NCBI GenBank assembly: GCA_034933685.1
Contig: JAYFNB010000003.1
Coordinates: 62,001-126,000, forward strand
DNA: 64,000 nt
Direction of reading: 5' to 3'
Source: UBA8514 sp034933685
GTDB taxonomy: Bacteria; Bacillota; Clostridia; Lachnospirales; Anaerotignaceae
The notes beneath the pieces are model-generated. The model had not been told where the DNA came from and made no database searches. It worked only from the letters and a program-made list of their open reading frames with translations. This document shows positions 51,414 to 59,726 of the stretch, in pieces; position 1 is the stretch's first letter; every line of letters starts with the position of its first letter. Both the position numbers and the translations under genes were made by a program.

Positions 51414-51626
51414 TTATGGAACAGGGTCGTAACCACCCTTATGCAGTGGATGGCATTTCAAAATTCGTCTTACGCCAAGGTAGCCTCCTTTAAGCGCACC
51501 GTATTTAACAATTGCTTCATAGGTGTATTGCGAACAAGTTGGTGTAAACCTGCAGCAGGCTCTTTTATAAGGCGATATAGCTGTCTGATAAAATCTTATT
51601 AGTAAAAGAAATATTTTTTTAATCAT
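51414..51626 (-). CDS. yidD: membrane protein insertion efficiency factor YidD
   Basis: A 70-aa protein with the complete family pattern: FYQTAISPYKRACCRFTPTCSQYTYEAIVKYG and CHPLHKGGYDPVP at the C-terminus. It is a small membrane-associated factor that aids insertion by YidC. Located between rnpA and yidC as in most bacteria. Confidence 0.96.
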   Translation of the reverse strand: MIKKIFLLLIRFYQTAISPYKRACCRFTPTCSQYTYEAIVKYGALKGGYLGVRRILKCHPLHKGGYDPVP

Positions 51627-51736
51627 AAATAATCATTCCTTCTAAACTATATCGAACTATTTTCTTTACTGCATAAACCTTATTAGTAATGATTCAACGA
51701 ATGATGAGGTTTTTATTATTATTTCCATTTTAGTGC

Positions 51737-52096
51737 TTATTCAGACTTGGTTTTTACCAAATTATGTCTTTTAACAAGATTATGAAGCGCCTTATCTATA
51801 TCGTGATAACTGGCGGCGTTAGCACTTACCCGTGCAATTACCACTATATCATATCCCGTAGCAAGTTCGTCCTCCATAAGCCTGTAGCTTTCTTTTATAA
51901 GACGGGTTACGTGGCTGCGCATAACACTTTTACCAACCTTTTTGCTTACAGTAATACCAAGGCGGTTACTATCTGTATATTTCTTATTCTTAATTACGTA
52001 CATAACAAGGAATTTGTTTGCAATAGATTTACCCTTGTTGTAAACGAAACCAAATTGGTAGTTTTTTTTAAGTGACTGTGTAAAATGCACCTGCAT
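51737..52096 (-). CDS. rnpA: ribonuclease P protein component
   Basis: A 119-aa basic protein subunit that works with the RNase P RNA to trim tRNA 5' ends. The family region (FGFVYNKGKSIANKFLVMYV and LGITVSKKVGKSVMRSHVTRLIKESYR) is clear. The RNR box, usually RNxxKR, reads RSHVTR, a variation also common in some Clostridia. It is 117 bp downstream of rpmH. Confidence 0.95.
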   Translation of the reverse strand: MQVHFTQSLKKNYQFGFVYNKGKSIANKFLVMYVIKNKKYTDSNRLGITVSKKVGKSVMRSHVTRLIKESYRLMEDELATGYDIVVIARVSANAASYHDIDKALHNLVKRHNLVKTKSE

Positions 52097-52213
52097 CCCT
52101 CTTTCAAAAGAAACAAACTTCTAAAAATAGTTGAATAATCAAGCATTTTTAGGTTTAAATATTAAAAGGCCACATTAGCGGCCCTATAATCTCAAGTATT
52201 TATCGATTTAAAA

Positions 52214-52348
52214 TTAAGCAGATAATACTTTTCTTCCTTTTCTTCTTCTTGCTGCTAATACTTTTCTTCCGTTAGATGTAGCCATTCTTTTTCTAAAGCC
52301 GTGAACTTTGCTTCTCTGTCTTTTCTTAGGCTGGAAAGTCATTTTCAT
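52214..52348 (-). CDS. rpmH: 50S ribosomal protein L34
   Basis: A 44-aa highly basic ribosomal protein, MKMTFQPKKRQRSKVHGFRK onward, ending RKVLSA. The whole sequence matches bacterial L34. GGAGGTG lies seven bases before the ATG. First gene of the leftward rpmH-rnpA-yidD-yidC-jag unit and divergent from dnaA, the classical origin arrangement. Confidence 0.97.
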   Translation of the reverse strand: MKMTFQPKKRQRSKVHGFRKRMATSNGRKVLAARRRKGRKVLSA

Positions 52349-52410
52349 TGTTACGCACCTCCTTAATAATTCTTCACATTTGCATAAGTCTGCTAATGAG
52401 CACTTCCCTT

Positions 52411-52439
52411 ATTATATTAGACAAAATGTCTTTCGTCAA
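52411..52439 (-). promoter_or_regulatory. sigma-A promoter of rpmH
   Basis: Minus strand: TTGACG, 17 bases, TATAAT, about 60 bp before the rpmH start. Near-perfect consensus. Confidence 0.8.
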
Positions 52440-52663
52440 GGAAATTTATTAAATAATATGCCTATTTTCTCTTGTAAAATCAATATTTTATCAGCTAAAC
52501 CAAATTAAAGAAATTTAATATAGAGAACGAAGGTTTAAAGTAAAAATATTACAGTAGAAGTTTAATAACAATTTTTTGTTGAAAAATGGTACTAAAATAC
52601 AAAGTTGTACACATTTGCCTGTATTATTTGTTAATTTAATAGCACAAACTGTTTTTTAGCTTA

Positions 52664-52692
52664 TTGCGAAAAGTCCTTATTTTTGTTATATT
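52664..52692 (+). promoter_or_regulatory. sigma-A promoter of dnaA
   Basis: TTGCGA, 17 bases, TATATT. The DnaA boxes lie downstream within the roughly 200-nt leader, so DnaA could repress its own transcription. Confidence 0.7.
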
Positions 52693-52738
52693 ATAGTGGA
52701 GTAAATATCTGATTAGGCAGAATATTACAGCCAAAAAA

Positions 52739-52785
52739 ATATCCACAAGAAAGTTATCAACAAGTTATACACAATTTGTTGATAA
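52739..52785. promoter_or_regulatory. oriC left part: DnaA-box group upstream of dnaA
   Basis: Four sites in 47 bp: 52739 (ATATCCACA), 52754 (TTATCAACA), 52765 (TTATACACA) and 52777 (TTATCAACA, reverse). The last three lie inside an inverted repeat, AAGTTATCAACAA ... TTGTTGATAACTT. The rest of the rpmH-dnaA gap (52349-52896) holds the two divergent promoters and AT-rich DNA. Confidence 0.8.
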
Positions 52786-52896
52786 CTTATATTAAGGGCA
52801 AAAATTAAATTTGGCAATTTTTTAGCAGAATAATTACATCATGCACCCTCAGGCAAAGGTGTTTTTATTCCGCAGCAAATTAATTGGGAGGAAAAA

Positions 52897-54228
52897 ATGG
52901 ACTACTTACAAGACATTTGGGCCAAAGCCCTTGATGTACTGGAAAAAGAGCTTGAAGTAATAAGCTTTAATACCTGGATAAAACCTACAACTGCTGTAAA
53001 AATAGACGGACGTGACCTTATTTTAAAAGCGGAAAATGAGTTTTCAAAGGAATTTTTAGAAGGAAGATACCTAAACCTAATAAAAAATGCAATTATTCAA
53101 GTTAGCAACACCGAATATAATATTATGATAATAACCACCGAAACCATGCTTGCCGAACAAAAGGCATTTTTAAGCTCTAGTGGCGCAGCAGACCCAGTGC
53201 TTGCCGCCAACCTTAACCCAAGGTATGTGTTTGAAAGCTTTGTTGTTGGTAACAGTAACCGTATGGCACATGCAGCCAGCCTTGCTGTAGCAGAGGCTCC
53301 TGCAAGGGCGTATAACCCTTTATTTTTGTATGGAAATGTAGGTTTGGGGAAAACTCACCTTATGCATTCTATTGCACATTACATATTGGCAAAAAAACCA
53401 GACACGAAGGTTTTGTACGTAACAAGTGAAACTTTCACCAACGAGCTGATTAATTCTATTAGTAATAACAAGAATGAAGAATTTAGAAATAAATATCGAA
53501 ATATAGATGTTTTGCTAATTGACGATATTCAGTTTATTGCCCAAAAAGAACGTACACAGGAAGAATTTTTCCATACCTTTAATGCTTTGCATGGGTCAAG
53601 CAAACAGATTATTTTAAGCTCAGACCGACCGCCAAGGGAAATTAAAACCCTTGAGGAGAGACTTAGAAGCCGTTTTGAAGGCGGACTTATTGCAGATATC
53701 CAGCCGCCTGATATTGAAACAAGAATTGCAATTTTGCGTAACAAGGCTCGCAGTGAAGGATATGTGGTGTCCGATAATGTTTTAAGTTTTATTGCAACCT
53801 ACATTGAAACAAATATACGTGAGCTTGAAGGGGCATTAACACGAATTGTTCTTTACGCTTCTCTTACAAATAAAGACATTACAGTTGAACTTGCAGAAGA
53901 AGCATTAAAAGATATTTACGGCGACGGCAATCAAAAACAGATTACCACAGATTTTATAATGGATATTATTTGCAACTACTACAACATAACTGTAGCGGAT
54001 ATAAAGGGAAACAAAAAGCCAAAAAACATTGCATATCCAAGGCAAATAGGTATGTATCTTTCACGAAAACTGTTGGACATTTCTTTGGCTAAAATAGGTG
54101 AAGACTATGGCGGACGAGACCACACAACAGTGCTTCATGCCTGCAACAAAATTGAAAAAGACATGGACAACGACCCTGATTTACAAAAAAGTGTAATGGA
54201 GTTGGAAAAAAGAATTAAAGGGATATAA
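52897..54228 (+). CDS. dnaA: chromosomal replication initiator protein DnaA
   Basis: A 443-aa AAA+ initiator. Domain I (about 1-85, LEVISFNTWIKPTTAV), a short variable linker (about 90-105), AAA+ domain III with Walker A GNVGLGKTHL (near 148) and Walker B VLLIDDIQF (near 208), and C-terminal helix-turn-helix domain IV with GGRDHTTVLHACNKI (near 407), which reads the DnaA box. GGGAGG lies before the ATG. A 540-bp gap with a dispersed repeat and the second half of oriC separates it from dnaN. Confidence 0.98.
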   Translation: MDYLQDIWAKALDVLEKELEVISFNTWIKPTTAVKIDGRDLILKAENEFSKEFLEGRYLNLIKNAIIQVSNTEYNIMIITTETMLAEQKAFLSSSGAADPVLAANLNPRYVFESFVVGNSNRMAHAASLAVAEAPARAYNPLFLYGNVGLGKTHLMHSIAHYILAKKPDTKVLYVTSETFTNELINSISNNKNEEFRNKYRNIDVLLIDDIQFIAQKERTQEEFFHTFNALHGSSKQIILSSDRPPREIKTLEERLRSRFEGGLIADIQPPDIETRIAILRNKARSEGYVVSDNVLSFIATYIETNIRELEGALTRIVLYASLTNKDITVELAEEALKDIYGDGNQKQITTDFIMDIICNYYNITVADIKGNKKPKNIAYPRQIGMYLSRKLLDISLAKIGEDYGGRDHTTVLHACNKIEKDMDNDPDLQKSVMELEKRIKGI

Positions 54229-54236
54229 GACTAATT

Positions 54237-54480
54237 AAAACCTTGGGCCTTGCCCAAACCCACTTACTTTTTAAAAAAAGCAAGACCAAAAACTTTATTA
54301 CAACAGCATATACATGCTGTTGAAGAAGGGTCAAGGGTGGCAATGGCAAAGAAAAAGGCTGACTTTAGTTTTTTTAGTGTTTATATTTCTTAAGCAAAAT
54401 ATCATTTTGCGTTAATAAGTTTTGGTGCAGCTTTTTTAAAAGGTGCTCAGGGGTTTGGGGATGAAATCCCCAAGGTTTTA
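54237..54480 (+). repeat. dispersed structured intergenic repeat, copy C (244 bp, divergent)
   Basis: Begins AACCTTGGGC..TTGCCCAAACCCACTT.C as the others. The central hairpin is AACAGCAT/ATGCTGTT instead of AACCGCAT/ATGCGGTT: both arms changed, preserving pairing. The right-end stem is TTGGGGAT/ATCCCCAA, again changed in both arms. One partial module remains (GGTGGCAATGGCAAAGA) and then diverged sequence; the long-range GTGGGTGTTT arm is lost. Lies directly after dnaA. Confidence 0.85.
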
Positions 54481-54591
54481 TCTTTTATCCGCCGAAGGCG
54501 GAAATTTTGGGTATTTTTGTGCACATTTAGGTGTTAATTTAGTGTGAATCCTTTGTGTACAAATCAATGCGTAAAAAACCATTGTTATTAG

Positions 54592-54745
54592 TGTGGATAA
54601 CTTTTCAACTTGTACCAAATTTGTGTACATAGTTATCCAAACCAAAAGTCCTTTAGTTTTGTGGATAAAATGCACTTATCCACCGAATTCACAGCCCCTA
54701 CTACTACGACTACTAAAATCAACTATATATATACTATTACTTGTC
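54592..54745. promoter_or_regulatory. oriC right part: DnaA boxes plus DnaA-trio-like unwinding element
   Basis: Boxes at 54592 (perfect, reverse), 54633 (TTATCCAAA), 54660 (perfect, reverse) and 54676 (TTATCCACC) are followed by a GC-richer spacer (GAATTCACAGCCCC), then six triplets TAC TAC TAC GAC TAC TAA (54699-54716) and an AT-rich run (CTATATATATACTATTA). This order, box, GC tract, DnaA-trios, AT-rich DNA, is that of the basal unwinding system described in Bacillus subtilis. Strand opening therefore probably occurs here, between dnaA and dnaN. Confidence 0.8.
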
Positions 54746-54767
54746 CCGAAAGGAGATATACACACAA

Positions 54768-55868
54768 ATGAAGTTAACATGCAGCAGAGATGCACTATTA
54801 AACGGAATAAACATTGTTTCTAAAGCAGTAAGTAACCGAACTACATTACCTATCCTTGAATGTATTCTATTAAAAACCTATGACGATGGTTTTAAAATGA
54901 CAGGAAATGATTTAGAATTGGGTATAAAAACAGCACTAATAGACGCCGATATTGAACAACAAGGCTCCGTAGCACTGGAAGCTAAACTATTTTCAGATAT
55001 AATTCGTCGTGTTGATGGAGAAACTGTAAACATTTTCTGCGATGATAATAACGCAGTTGTGTTAAGCTGCGGAAAATCTGAATTTAAAATTATGGGTCAG
55101 CGTGGTGATGATTTTCCAGAAATTCCTACGGTTGAACAAAGCTTTGCTTATACACTGAAACAAAAAGATTTGCGTGATATGATAACAGAAACAATTTTTT
55201 CTATAGCGTTGGATGAAAGTAAACCTCAATTAACAGGTGAACTTATTGAAATTAAGGGCACAAGTATTAACATCGTTGCCGTTGATGGATATAGAATTTC
55301 CTATAAACGTGCTACAGTAAGTGAAACAGAAACACCTGTTAAAGTAATAGTTCCAGGAAAAACACTTAAGGAAATAAGTAAAATTTTATCCTCTGATGAA
55401 GAAGATGTTGATTTATACATCACGGATAAGCATATTCTTTTTGACTTACAGGGAAACATTATCGTTTCTCGTCTTATTGAAGGTGACTTCATTAAATATG
55501 ACCAAACCTTTACAGACGAGTTTAAAACACGGGTAATTATTGATAGAACAGACCTTATTTCGTCCTTGGAGCGTGCTTCACTTGTTAGCCGTGATGCAAG
55601 AAAAGTTCCTGTTAAAATTGATATTCAAAAGGATAAAATGATTATAACTTCACAAACTGAAATGGGTACGGCATACGAAGAAATTAGAATGGACACTGTA
55701 GGCGATAATCTTAAAATTGCATTCAACCCTAAATATTTAATAGATGCCCTGCGTGCTATTGAAGATGAAATAATTTCTATACAGTTTAACACGGCATTAA
55801 GCCCATGTATTATTAAGCCAGAGGAAGGCGAAATTTATAAGTATCTTGTTCTTCCTCTTAGAATATAA
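54768..55868 (+). CDS. dnaN: DNA polymerase III subunit beta (sliding clamp)
   Basis: A 366-aa protein whose dimer encircles DNA and tethers the replicative polymerase. Three repeated clamp domains (about 1-120, 125-245, 250-366); the C-terminal hydrophobic cleft ends in PLRI. The start taken is ATG of MKLTCSRDALL, with AAGGAGAT ten bases upstream; an in-frame upstream ATG lacks a ribosome binding site. Followed by yaaA-recF. Confidence 0.97.
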   Translation: MKLTCSRDALLNGINIVSKAVSNRTTLPILECILLKTYDDGFKMTGNDLELGIKTALIDADIEQQGSVALEAKLFSDIIRRVDGETVNIFCDDNNAVVLSCGKSEFKIMGQRGDDFPEIPTVEQSFAYTLKQKDLRDMITETIFSIALDESKPQLTGELIEIKGTSINIVAVDGYRISYKRATVSETETPVKVIVPGKTLKEISKILSSDEEDVDLYITDKHILFDLQGNIIVSRLIEGDFIKYDQTFTDEFKTRVIIDRTDLISSLERASLVSRDARKVPVKIDIQKDKMIITSQTEMGTAYEEIRMDTVGDNLKIAFNPKYLIDALRAIEDEIISIQFNTALSPCIIKPEEGEIYKYLVLPLRI

Positions 55869-55913
55869 TTCTAAATATTAGAATTTCTTTTCAACCAAAA
55901 TAGGAGGATGAAA

Positions 55914-56135
55914 ATGGAAAAAGTGGCTATAAAAACAGAATTTATAAAACTTGGTCAAGTTTTAAAGCTGGGAAACCTTGTAGGACAGGGGTCAGACGCA
56001 AAAATTTTAATTGCAGAAGGTGAAGTTCTGGTAAATGGTGAGGTTGAATTGCAAAGAGGTAAAAAAATACATCCGGGTGATATTGTTGAGCTGAAGGGTG
56101 AAGGAAAAATACAGGTTGTTGCCCAAGAGGAATAA
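55914..56135 (+). CDS. yaaA: S4 domain-containing protein YaaA
   Basis: A 73-aa RNA-binding protein made of a single S4 fold (IKLGQVLKLGNLVGQGSDAK..VLVNGEVELQRGKKIHPGDIVEL). Conserved between dnaN and recF in Bacillota; role in ribosome assembly is suspected. The second ATG is used because AGGAGG directly abuts the first. Confidence 0.93.
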   Translation: MEKVAIKTEFIKLGQVLKLGNLVGQGSDAKILIAEGEVLVNGEVELQRGKKIHPGDIVELKGEGKIQVVAQEE

Positions 56136-56165
56136 TAAAAATTCACCTTGGCATGGAGGTCAAAA

Positions 56166-57248
56166 ATGTATATTAATAATCTGCTTATTGCAGATTTTAG
56201 AAATATTGCAGCGGCTGAGATTAAACTTAATAAAGGTATAAACATATTGTATGGTGACAATGCACAGGGAAAAACTAACATTTTAGAATCTGTGTATATT
56301 TGTGCAACAGGCAGAAGTCATCGCACAAAAATAGATGGTCAGCTTATAAATTTTGGTAAGCGAGAGGCTCATATTAAGGCATTTATTGTGCGTGATAGGC
56401 GTACAGATAGAATTGACGTTCATCTTAAAAAAGATGAAAAAAAAGGTATTGCGGTAAACGGTGTTCCGATACGCAAAAGCGGAGATTTGTTTGGAACACT
56501 GCATACAGTAATGTTTTCGCCTGAGGATTTACAGCTAATTAAAAATGCTCCAAGTGAAAGACGCCGATTTATCGATATGGAATTATGTCAACTTAGTAAT
56601 GTTTATTATTACGATTTGCAACAGTATTATAAGGTGCTTAAACAAAGAAATAATTTGCTTAAGCGCATTCAAAAAAATATAAAGCTTAAAGACACTCTTT
56701 TTGTGTGGGATTCACAAATGTGCCAGTATGGAACACGTATTACAGACAGCAGAAAAGCCTTTGTTGAAAGGGTTAGCGCTATTTCATCAAAAATACACAG
56801 TGGCATAACACAGGGAAATGAAGAACTTGTAATAGAATATAAACCTAATGTGTTGAGTTGTGATTTTGCAGAAAAATTAGCGTCTTCAACGGAAAAAGAT
56901 ATTATGTATGGCAGTACAACTTATGGGCCTCATAAGGATGATATAATATTTTATGTTAATCAAAATGATGTGAAGATTTTTGGCTCTCAGGGTCAGCAAA
57001 GAACGGCAGCATTGTCTGCCAAACTGGCTGAAATTGAGATTATAAAAACCGAAACAGGGCAAACACCAGTATTGCTTTTAGACGATGTTTTAAGTGAATT
57101 GGACGAAAGACGGCAGTATTATTTATTAGATAGTATCCGGGATACGCAGACAATTATAACCTGCACAGGAATAGAAGACAGTATAAAAAAGTATACGGAA
57201 AAAGCTTTTATTTTCAATATTAAAGGCGGGATTGTAGAACGAAGTTAA
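56166..57248 (+). CDS. recF: DNA replication and repair protein RecF
   Basis: A 360-aa SMC-like ATPase that loads RecA at single-strand gaps through RecOR. Walker A GDNAQGKTNILE (near 36), ABC-type signature FGSQGQQRTAALSAKLAE (near 280) and Walker B LLLDDVLSELDERRQ (near 310) are all intact. ATGGAGGTC precedes the chosen ATG. The stop is immediately followed by the inverted repeat copy D. Confidence 0.96.
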   Translation: MYINNLLIADFRNIAAAEIKLNKGINILYGDNAQGKTNILESVYICATGRSHRTKIDGQLINFGKREAHIKAFIVRDRRTDRIDVHLKKDEKKGIAVNGVPIRKSGDLFGTLHTVMFSPEDLQLIKNAPSERRRFIDMELCQLSNVYYYDLQQYYKVLKQRNNLLKRIQKNIKLKDTLFVWDSQMCQYGTRITDSRKAFVERVSAISSKIHSGITQGNEELVIEYKPNVLSCDFAEKLASSTEKDIMYGSTTYGPHKDDIIFYVNQNDVKIFGSQGQQRTAALSAKLAEIEIIKTETGQTPVLLLDDVLSELDERRQYYLLDSIRDTQTIITCTGIEDSIKKYTEKAFIFNIKGGIVERS

Positions 57249-57452
57249 AACCTTGATGGCTTTGACCTCAAACACCCACAAGGGTTTATTTTCAGTACTT
57301 TGCTTCGCAAAGCTGTCCTGCGGACAGATGGCACGTCTTTGCCATTGCCACCTTGACCCTTTTAAAACCGCATAGATATGCGGTTTTTGTGAAAGTTTTT
57401 GGTCTTGCTTTTTTCAAAAAGCAAGTGGGTTTGGGCAACGCCCAAGGTTTTT
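57249..57452 (-). repeat. dispersed structured intergenic repeat, copy D (204 bp, one internal module)
   Basis: Reverse orientation. On the minus strand it reads the full unit: GGGC/GCCC end hairpin, AAACCCAC, CTTGCTTTTT/AAAAAGCAAG, AACCGCAT/ATGCGGTT, one ~61-nt module (GGCAATGGCAAAGACGTGCC..CTGTCCGCAGGACAG..CTTTGCGAAGCAAAG), GTGGGTGTTT and the TTGAGGTC end arm (partly degenerate). It lies between recF and the gyrB promoter. Confidence 0.9.
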
Positions 57453-57563
57453 CTTCAGGCTTAAAGGCACACTTAAAATTGGTGTGCCTTTTTATTTTTG
57501 ATTCTGCACACATTATTATGTAGATTTATATTTAGTTTTAGCGGTTTAAAAGGCTGTTTTTTC

Positions 57564-57592
57564 TTGTAAATACGGGCAATTTATGGTATACT
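57564..57592 (+). promoter_or_regulatory. sigma-A promoter of gyrB
   Basis: TTGTAA, 17 bases, TATACT with an extended TGG before the -10. Separates gyrBA expression from the dnaA-recF unit. Confidence 0.75.
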
Positions 57593-57619
57593 ATACACAA
57601 ATAAAGTTATACGCAGAAG

Positions 57620-57643
57620 CAGCCTTTAAAAGAGGCTGTTTTA
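57620..57643 (+). terminator. attenuator-like hairpin in the gyrB leader
   Basis: Six-bp stem (CAGCCT / AGGCTG) with a seven-base loop and TTTTATAG tail, 28 bp after the -10 box and 88 bp before gyrB. Weak for a full terminator; could be attenuating or a supercoiling-sensitive structure. Confidence 0.35.
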
Positions 57644-57731
57644 TAGTGAATTAAGCTTTTTAAGCTTTGTTTGCTAAAACATAATAGCCTAATTTTATGG
57701 GCCTTAGTTTTTAAGTCAAGGAGAGAAAAAA

Positions 57732-59633
57732 ATGTCTAAAGATTACAATGAAAATCAAATTCAGGTTTTGGAAGGCTTAGAGGCTGTAAGAAAGCGTCCA
57801 GGTATGTACATTGGCTCCACCAGTTCAAGGGGATTACATCATCTGGTGTACGAAATAGTAGATAATGCTGTTGATGAAGCACTTGCTGGCTTTTGTACTG
57901 AAATAGATGTTACTATTCACCCTGACGATATTATATCTGTAAAGGATAATGGACGAGGTATACCTACAGGTATTCATCATCAAAAGGGTATATCTGCGGT
58001 AGAGGTGGTTTTTACTATTCTTCATGCGGGCGGTAAGTTTGGCGGCGGAGGATATAAGGTTTCTGGCGGTCTTCACGGTGTTGGCGCTTCCGTTGTTAAT
58101 GCATTAAGTGAATGGCTTATTGTTGAAGTTTTCAGCGAAGGCAAGCTTTATCAGCAAAGATATGAGCGTGGAAAGCCAGTAATGCCACTGGAGGCAATAG
58201 GTGAATGCGACAATTGCGGTACTTTCATTACCTTTAAGCCAGATACTGAAATTTTTGAAGAAACAGTTTTTGATTATAATATTTTGAAACAGCGTCTGAG
58301 GGAAACCTCATTTTTAACAAAAGGTCTTAAAATTAATTTAATTGACAAGCGTGAAGGAATTGAACAAGAAAGAAGCTTTCATTACGAAGGTGGAATTAAG
58401 GAATTTGTTCAGTATGTAAACAAAAACCGTACAGGAATTTACGATAAAATATTTTATGCCGAGGGTGAAAGAGACGGCGTACTGGTTGAGGTTGCTTTTC
58501 AGCATAACGATGGATACACCGAAAACGTATTTTCCTTTGTAAATAACATAAATACAACTGATGGTGGTACTCACCTTGTTGGTTTCAGGTCTGGTCTTTT
58601 GCGTACCCTTAACAGCTATGGCAAAAGAATGGGTCTTTTAAAAGAAGCAGATAAAAATCTTACAGGCGATGACGTGCGTGAAGGCCTTACAAGCGTTATA
58701 AGCGTGAAAGTTCCTGATCCTCAGTTTGAAGGTCAAACTAAAACAAAGCTTGGAAACAGCGAAGTTAAGGGTGCTGTAGACAGTGTTGTAAGTGAACAGC
58801 TTGCCTATTTTCTTGAGGAAAACCCTTCAATTGGTAAAATTATATTTGAAAAAGCTCTTGTTGCTTCAAGGGCACGAGATGCGGCAAAGAAGGCGAGAGA
58901 GCTTGTAAGGCGCAAAACCGTACTGGAAAGCTCCAGACTTCCTGGAAAGCTTACAGATTGCTCCGACAGAAACCCTGAAAACTGCGAAATATATCTGGTA
59001 GAAGGTGACTCTGCTGGTGGTTCTGCAAAAAAAGCACGTGATCCTAAAACACAAGCGGTGCTTCCGCTTAGAGGTAAAATTCTTAATGTTGAAAAAGCAC
59101 GTATTGATAGAATTTTAAACAGTGATGAAATTAAAAACATGATAACAGCCTTTGGAACAGGCATTTCGGAAGATTTTGATATAGAAAAGCTTAGGTACCA
59201 CAAAATTGTAATTATGACGGATGCCGACGTAGACGGTGCGCATATTCGTACTTTGCTTTTAACTTTCTTTTACCGCTATATGCAGCCTCTTATTAGGGAA
59301 GGCAAAATTTATGTTGCACAGCCTCCACTTTACAGGGTGGAAAAAAATAAACAGCATTACTATGTTTATGATGATAAGCAGCTTGAAGAACTTTATGGCG
59401 AAATTGGAAGAACAGGCATTAAGGATATACAGCGTTACAAAGGTCTTGGTGAAATGGACTTCGACCAGCTTAGAGACACAACTATGGCAAAAGAACACAG
59501 AATACTGAAAAAGGTAGACTTAGTTGATGCTGTTACAGCAGATGAAATTTTTAGTATGCTTATGGGCGATAAGGTTGAGCCAAGGCGTGATTTCATAACA
59601 GAAAATGCTCAATACGGCAATTTGGATGTGTAA
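57732..59633 (+). CDS. gyrB: DNA gyrase subunit B
   Basis: A 633-aa ATPase subunit of gyrase, which introduces negative supercoils. GHKL ATPase motifs (YEIVDNAVDEALAG, DNGRGIPTGIHH, GGLHGVGASVVNALS), transducer domain, and Toprim domain with EGDSAGGSAKKARD (near 425) and DADVDGAHIRTLLLTFFYR (near 500). Complete, with the C-terminal RRDFITENAQYGNLDV. AAGGAGAG precedes the ATG. Confidence 0.98.
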   Translation: MSKDYNENQIQVLEGLEAVRKRPGMYIGSTSSRGLHHLVYEIVDNAVDEALAGFCTEIDVTIHPDDIISVKDNGRGIPTGIHHQKGISAVEVVFTILHAGGKFGGGGYKVSGGLHGVGASVVNALSEWLIVEVFSEGKLYQQRYERGKPVMPLEAIGECDNCGTFITFKPDTEIFEETVFDYNILKQRLRETSFLTKGLKINLIDKREGIEQERSFHYEGGIKEFVQYVNKNRTGIYDKIFYAEGERDGVLVEVAFQHNDGYTENVFSFVNNINTTDGGTHLVGFRSGLLRTLNSYGKRMGLLKEADKNLTGDDVREGLTSVISVKVPDPQFEGQTKTKLGNSEVKGAVDSVVSEQLAYFLEENPSIGKIIFEKALVASRARDAAKKARELVRRKTVLESSRLPGKLTDCSDRNPENCEIYLVEGDSAGGSAKKARDPKTQAVLPLRGKILNVEKARIDRILNSDEIKNMITAFGTGISEDFDIEKLRYHKIVIMTDADVDGAHIRTLLLTFFYRYMQPLIREGKIYVAQPPLYRVEKNKQHYYVYDDKQLEELYGEIGRTGIKDIQRYKGLGEMDFDQLRDTTMAKEHRILKKVDLVDAVTADEIFSMLMGDKVEPRRDFITENAQYGNLDV

Positions 59634-59726
59634 TTAAAAACCTTGTAGTTGCAAACATGAAAGCATTTATGAAGTTAACTTGTTTAGCAATTTGATGCCT
59701 AAGGTATTTAAGAAAGGAATTTAAAA

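Noticed and set aside
52160..52185. Terminator between rpmH and rnpA (GGCC..GGCC stem)
   Set aside because: Only a 4-bp stem with an eight-base loop and no clear T tract on the minus strand; rnpA is normally co-transcribed with rpmH.
57292..57513. A 73-codon frame running through repeat copy D
   Set aside because: It is made of the repeat unit, has no ribosome binding site and no homologous reading in the other copies.
59634..59726. A fifth copy of the dispersed repeat between gyrB and gyrA
   Set aside because: Only an AAAAACCTTG end-like fragment matches; none of the hairpins are present.
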